From Ottelia alismoides (Eukaryota > Streptophyta > Magnoliopsida > Alismatales > Hydrocharitaceae), in the NCBI GenBank assembly GCA_037367405.1, contig JAZKJV010000681.1, positions 703,328-767,327 of the forward strand: a stretch of DNA of 64,000 nt, given 5' to 3'. The notes under the pieces are model-generated. The model ran no database searches and had not been told where the DNA came from. It saw nothing but the letters and a program-made list of their open reading frames with translations. Below, in pieces: positions 34,987 to 45,290 of this stretch. Position 1 is the first letter of the stretch; the number at the start of each line of letters is the position of its first letter. A program made the translations under genes and the position numbers.

Positions 34987-37880
34987 TTATGAGATAAGGG
35001 AAATTAGTCCCCTTCCAAACCGCCGAATATAGGTTGCATCGAAAGAAAAGGTGTTCGATATCCTCTTGATCCTCACTACATCTATTACATACCAAGTCAC
35101 CCGTGTGCAAGAGATGGTCTCCTTGAACCTTCGTAAGTAGCCTACCATGCCTAAAGAACTAAGTAAAGCCATGCCCCTTTGAGGAATTTCACTTCCCCAA
35201 ATGATCTTGCAATCGTGACTAAACTCAACTACATGTGGACCATTTCTACTAGTGAAGAATCTGTATGCCTTCTTCGCTGTGAAGTTGCCGCTGGCCCATA
35301 CAAAGTGATCCCTACTTACCGAAGTTCCCTCCATATGTCAGGTCTCCAAGCAAAGCCAAGTCGTCCTGCAACCTTTGTTCTGAAAAAGCCACCGTGAGTG
35401 AGGGGCTCCAGGTCCCCAACTCCCAAGCCTACCCCACAATAATATAACGATCCTCTGAAAGTGCAAATAACAGGGGATAGCGGTCCTTCAATACTCCTAA
35501 ATCCGACCAGTTGTCAAGACAAAAATGGAACAATTCTCCATCTCCAAGCACTGGGCTCAGTTTCTCCCTCAAGTTTAGAAGGATCCGGGTAATTCCTTGC
35601 CAAAGAGAGGGTGCAAGCCACACTCTATTCACCTCGAAAGAGCCATCATTACCGTGGATAACTTGAACTAGATGGCAAACCAAGTCATTTGACTTACCCC
35701 ACAATTGAATGACCCACTTAGCCAGGAGAGCTTTGTTCATGCATTCAAGTTTTAGTACCCCCAGACCCCCATTATTTTAGAGCTTGTTACCGTTTCCCAG
35801 TCCACGAGATGAATACCATTCTTTTGATGCCTCCCATCCACCTAGAATAATCGTATCATCATCGACTCTATGTTATCACATACCCCAATCGGAAGAAGTC
35901 GAGTGGAGCAAAAGAAAATGGGTATAACAGAGTGAACATGCTTGAGTAGTACTAGCTTTCCTCCTTTAGAGAGCATTCTAGCCTTCCAACCATCCAATCT
36001 TCTCTCCAGCCTGTCGAATACAACCTTCCAATCCGAGGCGCGAAGAAGGCCCACAATTAGAGGGAGGCCCAAGTACACAACAGGGAGACTACCGCTCGGG
36101 CAATGGAGTACCGTTCTCACGTTCTAAGTCTCCTTTTGGTCTATACCAAAAGGGACAAAGGTGGATTTATCACTATTCAACCGCAGTCCTGAAATATCGC
36201 CAACAATGCTCATTATATTTGTTGCTCGTCGAATTTGTTCCAACTCACCTCCGATGAAGAACATAGTGTCATATGTATATTGGTGCACATGAATAGACGA
36301 AGGGCCTGACCAACTTCTGACTCCGCTCACTCGCACCCCATCCACTATTATACTCTGAATATGGTTTCTGCGCCTTTTGCCACTAGCTATGAAGTGGATG
36401 AATCTTGTGTTGTCCATCTCCTTTAGTCTATGCTGTCTAGATCTCTATCTCCATTTTGCTTCCTCCTTCCTGTCCTCTAGGTCGATCACCTGAAGCTGCC
36501 TTGATCTCATCTCCTATTCCTCTGTCGTGAGATCTCGCTCGTCCTCCACATAATCAAGCCAGGTAACCTCTTCCTGTGCCAACATCCTACCCCTGCATCA
36601 CTGTTCTCGAATACTCATGTTGTGATCCCAAAGGTGCATGTGGAGCATGGCCTCAAATTTCAGCGAATTCGGTCGAATTTCTGTTGAATATCGATATTCC
36701 GTCGAAATCGAAATTCGACCGAAATGACCGAAACGACCGAAATATGAGGGTCTTAGTGAAATTTCGATCGAATTTCGACCGAAATTCTCTTTCGGCCGGT
36801 CACCGAAATGGCAAGGCCTTAAATGTCGGTTCCGGTCACCATTTCGGTGACTGACCGAAACGGAATTTCGGTGGAATTTCGATCGAAATTTCGGTCATTT
36901 CGGTCATTTTTTGTACTAGGGCCCCCATATTTCGGTCATTTCGGCCATTTCGGTCGAATTTCGATTTCGACTGGATATCGATATTCGACAGAAATTCGAC
37001 TGAATTTCACTGAAATTTGAGGCCATGCGAAATAGTGACCGAAACCGACATTTAGGACCTTGATGTTGAGCATTTACAACTTGGTGGCCAATCGAACAAC
37101 TGCTGAACCCCCAAGCTGACACCCCCTCCAAAAAGAGCTCACCATATCCCGAAATCCATCCTCAAGAATCCATGCACGTTCAAATATGAAATACAACCTC
37201 AGACACACCTCCACTCCTAAGGACCACATACGTGGTATGGTTCGAGCGAGTGCCCAAGCAAGGGCCAATAGGATTAACTCGAGAGCCTTGAAAGAGGTTA
37301 AGAATATGTCAATTCACGATCTAAATCTGGAGCTCCTCCAAGTGTACCTGCATCCCGTCGCGCCAACAATCTGTACCAAGGTCGCAAATGAAACAAGAGA
37401 GTGCCTTCGAATCGCCATCAACCCCACCAAACATCCACGGTCTATCTTCCAGTGCCTCTAATAATACTGGCAGAGGAGGAGGGATGTCTGGCTCTAATCA
37501 ACCTCAACTCATTGATCCGATCAACATTATTCTCGTTGCTGGATTGTCCATACACGTCAATGATAACAAGAACTGAGCCATCCGCTTCACTTGAGGACAA
37601 CAGAAATCGAGTGCCTTTCCCTAGATGCCTCCTCTTCTAATGAAAACTTCTCTTCATTTATTCACAAAAAAGAACCCCAGACCTCCATAGAATTCACTGC
37701 TCTGAACTCTGCCAAGTTGACTTTCCCATTGGAACTCCAAAGTGTTGCCATTCCTTGAGATACTTTAATTTCCTGAAGTAGAATGATGTCTGCCTTAGCT
37801 TGCATACAAAGATCCCACACTACCATCGTCTTCTCTGGCCTTTTCAACCCCCTAACGTTCATATCAAAATATTTATTTGG
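34987..37880 (-). pseudogene. LINE ORF2: endonuclease/reverse transcriptase remnants
   Basis: The endonuclease N-terminus shows MNVRGLKRPEK and DIILLQEIKVS (37870-37760). The pre-RT linker shows KRRRNHIQSIIVDGVRV (to about 36327). Homology then jumps to the region around the catalytic YADD box, here QYTYDTMFFI, so most of the RT fingers/palm is deleted and the catalytic motif mutated. Thumb and C-terminal pieces follow: PVVYLGLPL, RLDGWKARMLSKGGKLVLLKHV, then ALLAKWVIQLWG and the DHFVWASGNFTAKKAY zinc-binding-type region. Stops and frameshifts separate the pieces. No function remains. Confidence 0.82.
36646..37061. mobile_element. Foldback MITE cluster inside the LINE
   Basis: The stretch is built of (T)TTCGGTCATTTCGGTC-like units. 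The left arm CATGGCCTCAAATTTCAG… (from 36646) is complemented by …TGAAATTTGAGGCCATG (to 37027) over about 105 bp. A second nested pair, AAGGCCTTAAATGTCGG (36813) and CCGACATTTAGGACCTT (to 37061), bounds a ~250-bp unit. This suggests one MITE with a partial inverted second copy. It interrupts LINE ORF2 after VRLATKL. Confidence 0.72.
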
Positions 37881-38770
37881 ATACAACTTTGACCCCACAC
37901 GCCGGAACAACACCCAAACAGTCCGCCAAAGCACGATCAAAGTTCAGCATCGGTCGTCCCACTTTCGTTGTCGAGGTTCCAGTAGGTAGTTCAAACCCAC
38001 ATATGCATGCACAACCTCCTGCATGGGTTGGGACCGATCTGCATCAGAGCATGCTTGTACATCTATCATCACTGGACCAAGAACAACCTCCCTCGTCAGC
38101 TCCAAAGCACCATAGACCGCCACTCGCAGCCTCCTCTATTTTCCCTCGCACTAATCTTTGCAGACCTCCCAAGCTTCCAAGGAAAAAAATCCGCGCTGAA
38201 AGAACTCAAGAATCAAGCCTCTGCCTCACACCACCAACATGAGTTGTTGCTAACATAAGGGGAACCGATTCGACCCTTCGTCCACCGCACCACTCCGAGC
38301 ACCCCTTCCCCATCACCAGCTTGAGCGGTGGCCCCAGGGAAAACCCCCAACTGGAGAGGTCGAAGTTCCATCCCTAGGAGTGGAGACATGCTTCCCATCG
38401 TCCCAGGAAGCCCGAGGCAAATAATCGGGAAAGGAGAGACATGGGTCTAGAGACCGACACCTAGGGGATTCAGTTGCGCAAAAGAACCCGAATCTAGAGG
38501 AGGATATCTCGGGTAGAGGGTTCGAGAAGGAGGGAAACACACCATTCCCATAAAATTGGGTTGATTGACCTGATAAGCCAATGTGACCCGACATCAAAGA
38601 AGGGAGGCACGCCCCTAGAAAGACCGTGAAGGCTCGTGAGACTAGAGAGACGGCGGGGGAAGCGAATGATCGCGACGATTCTGCTCCCGCTTCTGGCAGA
38701 ACCCAGCTCTGGCCAGCGAGACTTCACCGTACCACCGCACATGGCAATACCAACCTCCTCCACCGCCACC

Positions 38771-39640
38771 AGAAAATACTATCTTTCTGTGACACTCAGA
38801 TCCGAATCACCTGAATTCGAAACCGAATCCGACCCAATTAAGGGTATGTATGACCAATTAATATTCAATTAATATTGAATAAACCCAGATCGATCCATAG
38901 ATCGCTGATCGAATCCTGTTCGGACGCAATCGATTTCATCATAATTCGTGTCACCGGGAAAAAGCCACGATGCGGTCCGAATCGCAAAACAAATTGAGAC
39001 CACTATAAAATTCGATTCAACAAAGTAAGACCAACTAAATCGACCGTTCGTCGATCGGAGGTTGTCTGAACATTTAAAATCACAAAATTTAATTGCAAAT
39101 CAAAATCGTATTTCAACAATCTCTGAATTCATCTCAGATCAGAAGTATAAGAATATTATACTCATTTTTAACGTTATTCAGAGATGGTCGAAACGAGCTA
39201 TTATTCATCTGAATCGGAGATTCGGGGTGGAAATACAGATGACTTTGATATTTCGTATGAGTGGGAGATAAAGGTTTAGAAAAATATTAATTACAAATGT
39301 CAACATTTCAGTCCCAACATATGGCCTTCTTTCTCCCTCTACTTGTCAAGACTTAGAGTCTCCTCCTTCCTTATTAATACAACACCTCCCCCTTTATTTC
39401 TTTTCACAATTTCTCCCCCAAATCTCCAAATTTCTCCACCGAGAAAGCCCCCATTTTATTCCCTTTCTTGCTGTTGTTCTCCCCAGCCATCTGCTGCTGC
39501 TCCTCTCTGAATTGGTACTCCTACATGAAAAAAAATTGATCTCCAATTTTGGAGATCCATAGATACAATCTCCCCCCTCTTGCTGCCATCCTTGTTCTTT
39601 TAGATCCAATTCAAAATCCTTAGTTATTCATTTCATGTTA
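38771..39640. other. No gene seen
   Basis: Unassigned host sequence. 39310-39600 is rich in CT tracts (TTTCTCCCTC, CTCCTCCTTCC, ATTTCTCCCCC) and looks like a transcribed leader, but no coding continuation was found. Confidence 0.3.
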
Positions 39641-39652
39641 AAAATTTAAAAG

Positions 39653-40175
39653 AATTTAGGGGTGAAAAGCATGCAATTGATCTAAATACAAACCACTGTT
39701 AAGCTGCTGTTTATGCCTTAAAATTTGAAGGAATTTGAGGTAAATTAGCATGAATATGATCATAAATTAGACCACTATTAAGCTGATGTTCATGCCTTAA
39801 AATGTGAAGGAATTAGGGGTAGATTAGCACGAATATGATCAGAAATCAGAGCACTGTTAAGCTGCTGTTCATGCCTTAAAATTTGAAGGAATTGGGGGTA
39901 AATTAGCATGAATATGATCAGAAATCAGACCACTATTAAGATGTTATTCATGCCTTAAAATTTGAAGGAATCGGGGATAAATTGACATGAATATGATCAG
40001 AAATCAGACCATTGTTAAGCTGCTGTTCATGCCTTAAAATTTGAAGGAATTTGGGGTAAATTGGCATGAGTATGATCAAATTTCAGACCATTGTTAAGCT
40101 ACTGTTCATGCCTTAAAATTTGAAAGAATTGGGGGTAATTTGGCATGAATATGACTTAATTTCTGACCACTATAC
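39653..40175. repeat. 79-bp minisatellite, about 7 copies
   Basis: ACCACTRTTAAGCTGCTG-like blocks recur at 39692, 39771, 39851, 39929, 40008, 40087 and 40166, 79-80 bp apart. Each is followed by TTCATGCCTTAAAATTTGAAGGAAT and AAATTRGCATGAATATGATC. More degraded units continue to about 40450. Confidence 0.92.
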
Positions 40176-40730
40176 GTTACAGATTTCATATTTAAAAGAT
40201 GAGCAATTAGAAGTGTTTATGCATGTACTCAGGTCAAATTTCAGACTTATTAATAGGCTTAAGAAATTATGGGTAAAAGGTGAAAAAGTTATGATTTTAA
40301 AATACAAATGTGCCTAAATTTCAGACCAATGATGGGCTATAGAAATTATGTTTTAAAAGGTAAAGAAGTAAAGTGTCTTGCATGAAATTGACTTAAATTT
40401 TAGACCATTAATGAGCTCCAAAAATCCATGTTTTAAAAGTTGAAACATTTAGGGAGTTAGTATGTAATTATGCCTAAAATTAGATCAATTATTAGTCCAA
40501 GTCTCATGACCTTATAGATTTGGAATACAAATATTAGGATATGGACATCCTTCTTTTTTGAATCCAATAAATGATTTCCTGAGATCATTATGACTAAAAA
40601 TCTTCATTAATTGATTCATAAGTATAATCTACTAATTATAGATCACTATTGATAAGACCATTGACAAAATACCTAGATATGTAAAGTTAACCACAGAAGG
40701 TATTGAGAAAGGTTTGAGTAATCAAGTAAG

Positions 40731-41212
40731 TGGGGATGATGGTGAATCAGTGATGATAACTAATTGTGCCGGTCATGGTGACCCTTACTCCTGGCCCTGC
40801 GAGGGTACGGTGACCCTCAGTTGGGCGGGAGATAGGAAGCCCATTTAGGGTAACGATCGCTTAGTGTACTAGTCTAGGATCCCAGTCCTTTGTACGGTTT
40901 TCGCGAGCTCGTAGTTTTTACGCTTTGCTGGGATCCAGGTGCTTTAGTTTGTCCAGTTCCGCTGATCTTGTTTCCAGTAGGGTGCCTAGGCTGGAAGACA
41001 CTTGGTTTTGTTTTTCGAGCTCGTTTTGATACCTGTCGGGCTGATTTGGAGTGACTCACTTCGGAGAGTCTTTCTTACCCGTCTCAGGGGCATAGTTGGA
41101 GTGTGCCTAGCCTTCTCCTAGACCGCTCTTCCATTGGGAAGGCGAGACAGAATTGTTTCTAAGGAGGCTTCCTCACTGTTTGGGTTTGGTTACTGTTCCG
41201 CCAGTAGGTGCT
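40731..41212 (+). repeat. Dispersed ~480-bp repeat, copy 1
   Basis: GATGATGGTGAAT…TGCCGGTC(A/G)TGGTG… to …CGCCAGTAGG aligns along its whole length with the reverse complement of 49262-49741. It contains a hairpin GGATCCCAGTC…GCTGGGATCC and GGTGACCCTCAGTTGGGCGG. No ORF; class unknown. A SINE is possible, but no clear pol III A/B boxes were recognised. Confidence 0.75.
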
Positions 41213-43260
41213 AGTGAGGATGATGTTTAGATCATGTAAATTATCATCAATCATCAACATTAATAAGATCCATCATCATATCTTTCATCTCACAACAATG
41301 ATAAAGGAAATAATTGAGATCTAGATCATCTCGACCATTGTGATCACATAATGAATCAAAGAATTAATTAATTATTGAGACTTGAAATAGGGTGGGAAAG
41401 AATGGAAATCTTATACGGTTATATACTGAAGACTATGATTGTTAGATGAAGTCAGTGGACGTGTTGGGAACTTAGTTAGGATGCATTATATTCCACTGCA
41501 TGCTTACAGAGGTACCCCAACCCTAAGGCTTTCTTCACACCTTAGAGTCATAACGTGAGGTCTCACCCTGACCAAGACCACAAACTATCCACTAAGTTTG
41601 AGAAATTTAACAAGAAAAGAATCGAAACATGAGACTCATCATCTATACTTACTAAGATCCATCAACATGACCTATAAATAATAAGGTGATGATGGCCTAA
41701 ATATGGATATGATAAATAAATGAAAGTATTAAGTATGAATAGTTGAGGTGGTTGTGAACAAGGAGATTCATATACAAAACAACTTGAAAACCAACTCCCA
41801 TGCAAGTAACTTGTTAAATTTAAATATTAACATTTATCTACTTGCTTTCTTTTGAAACCACTGAAATACATGCTATTTTTTAATAAATTAGATTGTACTC
41901 AAACTTTGTTGACATTCTTTTCTTCCTAACATGGATGGCAGGTAAAGCACCTGCACCACAGTAGTCTGACGGTCGGATTTCTAGCTTCTAAGGTTCATAC
42001 ATTTTGACGGTACACATATTATAGCTTTTGTACAGGATACTATAAATGCTTATTTCTCTCTTCTGTTATATTTTGTGATACATGTACAGAATGTCAGTTG
42101 TTTTGATGCATGTACTATTTTATGGAAAGTAATGCAAATATCTCTTTGTGATGCTTGTTGTTATGTGGTTGATTATTGAATTGTTAATGTCATTCAAACA
42201 CGAATTTTTTCCCTCATTTTCTATAACCTAATGCGATCGATAGCAAATGTGGTACTACGAATGCCATGTAAACGGGTAATCCGGATCCCCATACGTCACA
42301 CTTTCCTATCCTCAAATGTAGAACCACAATAGGTATTAAAATCTTGAAGCCATTTCTGTCGTTATATGCATGTCAGAGCCTTTTTTAAAGCCGTTATCAA
42401 TGAGCCTTAGCACCTTTTCATAATCTCGCCTCCACCGATCTAAGTATCCGAGATCAGAGGGGTATGCCCACCAGCTTTAGGATCTTATGTAAAAATACAT
42501 GTAATGACCCCACGTAGAGTAGGGCGCCTCCAAAGCAGACAACCTTTGGCGGGGCTCTGATTCCATTCTTTCAAAGAGCATGCATCTCCATCTCCGAGAG
42601 ACCTCGAGTACAAACAACAAATTTCTCCAATAAGACCACATCGCCAAAAGAGGGACCAATCTTTTGACCAATATCCGCTATAGGCGATGTAGGTAGTCAT
42701 TCGGTTGGGAGCAAACACCAATGAGGACACTTATTAGAGGGTCCATGGAGGGGACCCCGTCAATCGACTAAGCCTTCGAAGGTTGAGAGAAAGAGTCACT
42801 TCATTATGGCAGTGCCGAAAGTGCGCGTACCCGGGTGCACCACCGTTGCCGATGACCTGTACCACTACACGCGAATCATGTGATAGCGTTTTTGCAACCA
42901 ACGCAAAGTGTCCATTGCTGTCGCATTTGAAGCATAAAGACGACGATCATCAAAAAGTGGGAATGACCGTGCTATCGCCTCTAGTCACCGGAACCCACCG
43001 CAAGTTTGAAGACGCAACCCTACCCCTCTGCTTGTTGAGAGTGCATCAACCATGCACCCTCTTTCGTAAGGGAAGAGGAACCACGTGCCCCACTCTTCAC
43101 CGGTGAGGAAACCGCTCACCAACCTCCGCCATTGTCCACTGTTCTCACCCTCACCATCTTCCTCGTTTCTATTCTAAGTTAGGGGATAACTACATGATAG
43201 GCCTATCCAAAATTGTTTAGAGCCCAAATCCCAACCACTCGTGCCACCCGACCTCTCAAC
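41213..43260. other. No gene seen
   Basis: Mostly AT-rich intergenic sequence. 42480-43130 is less AT-rich and has ORFs on both strands without recognisable domains. Confidence 0.3.
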
Positions 43261-43280
43261 CCCACAAGTAAAGTACATTT

Positions 43281-43665
43281 GAAATTGATACTAACCCAAA
43301 TTTGCAAACTTTTTAATGTGAATTAGTCAAGTTTGCCACTTTTTTGTATTCCCTTGTTCTTTGGATACAATTCGATCCTTCTACGGCCAAATTTCAATTT
43401 GTAGAAAGCATATTACACCTTATTGAGCTTCCTTATGAAAACATTCATTTGTATATGGGTATAGACGGTATTTCATTATTCTTCGTGATATTGACCACAT
43501 TTCTGATCCCTATTTGCATTTTAGTGGGTTGGTCTGGTATTCGAAGTTATGAGAAAGAGTATAGGCTAGTTAACTATTGATACCAGCCCAAGTTTGCAAC
43601 TTTTTACCGTGAATTAGTCAAGTTTGCAACTTTTTAATGTGAATTAGGCTAGTTAACTTCAGACG
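43281..43665. repeat. ~60-bp direct repeats flanking the nad4 numt
   Basis: TTGATACTAACCCAAATTTG…TTAATGTGAATTAGTCAAG lies left of the numt, and TTGATACCAGCCCAAGTTTG…TGAATTAGTCAAG right of it. Each contains two TTTGC(A)AACTTTTTA blocks or variants. CTAGTTAACT also recurs at 43567 and 43652. Confidence 0.7.
43340..43562 (+). pseudogene. nad4: Mitochondrial nad4 fragment (numt)
   Basis: The translation from about 43344 reads YSLVLWIQFDPSTAKFQFVES, then LPYENIHLYMGIDGISLFF and VILTTFLIPICILVGWSG. This is the plant mitochondrial NADH dehydrogenase subunit 4 from about residue 50 to 125. A short insertion sits between VES and LPYEN (ILHLIE where about three residues are expected), and the frame ends soon after RSYEKEY. 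In mitochondria the protein is a proton-pumping complex I subunit; here it is a nuclear DNA scrap with no function. It lies between copies of a ~60-bp host sequence. Confidence 0.9.
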
Positions 43666-44367
43666 GCTGGTTAACTTGGGAAATTTTTAGAATTCATGCT
43701 TATGAAGTAATGGAGTGAAGGATATTGTGAATAACATGTAATCAAGGAAAGGAATTAAACCTTTATGGATGTTTGGAAGATGTTGAGAGAAGAAATAACA
43801 TGTGATTGATGAAACTCTGATGTTATTTGAGAAAAAAACATCAAATGAATTGAGACAAAGTATTGCAATGTCTTTTTTTTTTGACACTCTGTATTGCAAT
43901 GTCTTTATAAATGGATTTGAGTAAATCCCCCTTGTGGAAGTTAGACAGCCGGCGTAAAAAATAGTTTGATCTTTCAACATTGATTTGAGAAAAATCCATA
44001 TAGCCGACCTTATTTAAAGTGCAGAAGGCATTGCCATTTTTTTAAAATCTTCAAATAAGAACTAACGGGAGATACAATTGTGCAAATTATAGGATATTAA
44101 ATTTAGCAAGTCATGGGATGGAATTTGTATTGAGAAAAGAGCCATAATCCACTTTATATAGAGAGAGGTAGGGTTAGAGTGTATGTCATAGAAAGCAGTG
44201 TTCAGAAAGTCGGTTCAGGCTTCCGCACATGCGGTTACATATATGGAGGTGGTCTGACCACCAAACCTCGTATACTATATGCGGTGTATATGTGGTATGG
44301 GCGCATGCTTGATCAAGCTAAATCGTATTTGTGGTAGAGTATGCACACATCAAGAAGCATCAAATTC
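43666..44367. other. No gene seen
   Basis: AT-rich intergenic sequence; no conserved domain or repeat recognised. Confidence 0.3.
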
Positions 44368-45056
44368 TGTTGAATACACAATTTTTTCTTTGATTAGAAG
44401 GCATTTATACAACAAAGGTACTCATATATAAATCTCCTTTAGGGGAAGTGCTCCTAGACTCGTCCTTGCCTGGAGCAGGGAGATAAGCATTCCTTGTAGG
44501 CGTGCACACTAGTTACACTAGTCACAATAGTTATGGAAAATAAATTAAAAGCAAATGGTCCACACCCTGCTCCCCACAAAGATCTCTGCCTTTTTATTCT
44601 GTTTTCTTATAAAATTCTATGGGAAAGTTCGTCCCAGCTTAGCAGTCTGGCAAGCTCTTTAATCTTGAGAAGAACCTCAAGTGTCCAAATAATCTTGCAG
44701 TTTCCAGACGGATCCTCCGAGAACCTCATAGTTAGGTCAACTATATTATTTACTTGCATTTATCCACTTCTGTCTTTTTTGTCTAAATCATGCAATATGC
44801 TTTAGTTAAAAAGTTATGCAATATATATTTGAAACATAATTAGCAAATGTTTGAATTCATTAGTGCATTGTTAAATATATGTTTATTAAAATATTACAAA
44901 TTGCTTAATCCGCATATACTCCTGCATACTCCTCCTGTTACCTACTTATTCGCTTTAGACCCTTGATCGAACCAATACCTCATATCGATGTTCTGAACTT
45001 GACAGAAAAGGAAAATATGTAACTACATCTAAAGATGTATGGCTTAAACTCTAAGA
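44368..45056 (-). repeat. Putative Ty1/copia 3' LTR
   Basis: On the minus strand it starts TCTTAGAG (expected TGTTAGAG) right after a copia-type polypurine tract, CCAACTTGAGGGGAA, and would end ATTCAACA at 44368. It contains a TATATATGAGTACC box near 44430. The outer end is inferred from a CA only. Confidence 0.55.
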
Positions 45057-45290
45057 TTCCCCTCAAGTTGGAGCATAGAAATTTAATATGCTCATGTTGC
45101 TATGGCATCACTTAAAAGGAACATTAAGAAGCGCCTTGGTGAACATGTCTGCTATATAATTTGCAGAAGTAATACTTGAAGTTTGAAGAGGATATCATTG
45201 GATGAGATTTCTAGTGAAGCAACAATCAACCTATGCATGTTTAGTCTGCTCATGGAACATGAAGTTGTGTGTTATTTGTAGGCATGCTTT
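45057..45290 (-). pseudogene. Ty1/copia RNase H C-terminus
   Basis: The minus strand encodes FMFHEQTKHA-stop-VDCCFTRNLIQ, then ANYIADMFTKALLNVPFK. This is the end of copia pol (family pattern HERTKHIEVDCHFVR … LADIFTKAL), with in-frame stops. It is followed by the APT and polypurine signature at the LTR border. The upstream part of pol is absent; RTE LINE sequence begins at about 45290. Confidence 0.82.

Larger units (their letters stand above)
34803..38770 (-). mobile_element. L1-type LINE, minus strand, degenerate
   Basis: Reading right to left: a variable 5' region (38770-37950), endonuclease start (37870-37680), a linker split by a foldback MITE, a truncated reverse transcriptase (36420-35840), a C-terminal domain with zf-RVT similarity (35740-34987) and a short A-tail (T run 34803-34810). 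The 5' boundary is approximate and no target duplication was found. The 3' end recurs at 63110-64000. Confidence 0.8.

Noticed and set aside
39653..40450. CRISPR array
   Set aside because: Units are contiguous 79-bp tandem repeats without unique spacers, in a plant genome; it is a minisatellite.
42783..43106. 107-codon ORF with several Cys/His residues
   Set aside because: No spacing typical of zinc fingers, no similarity recognised, and no supporting start context or splice sites.
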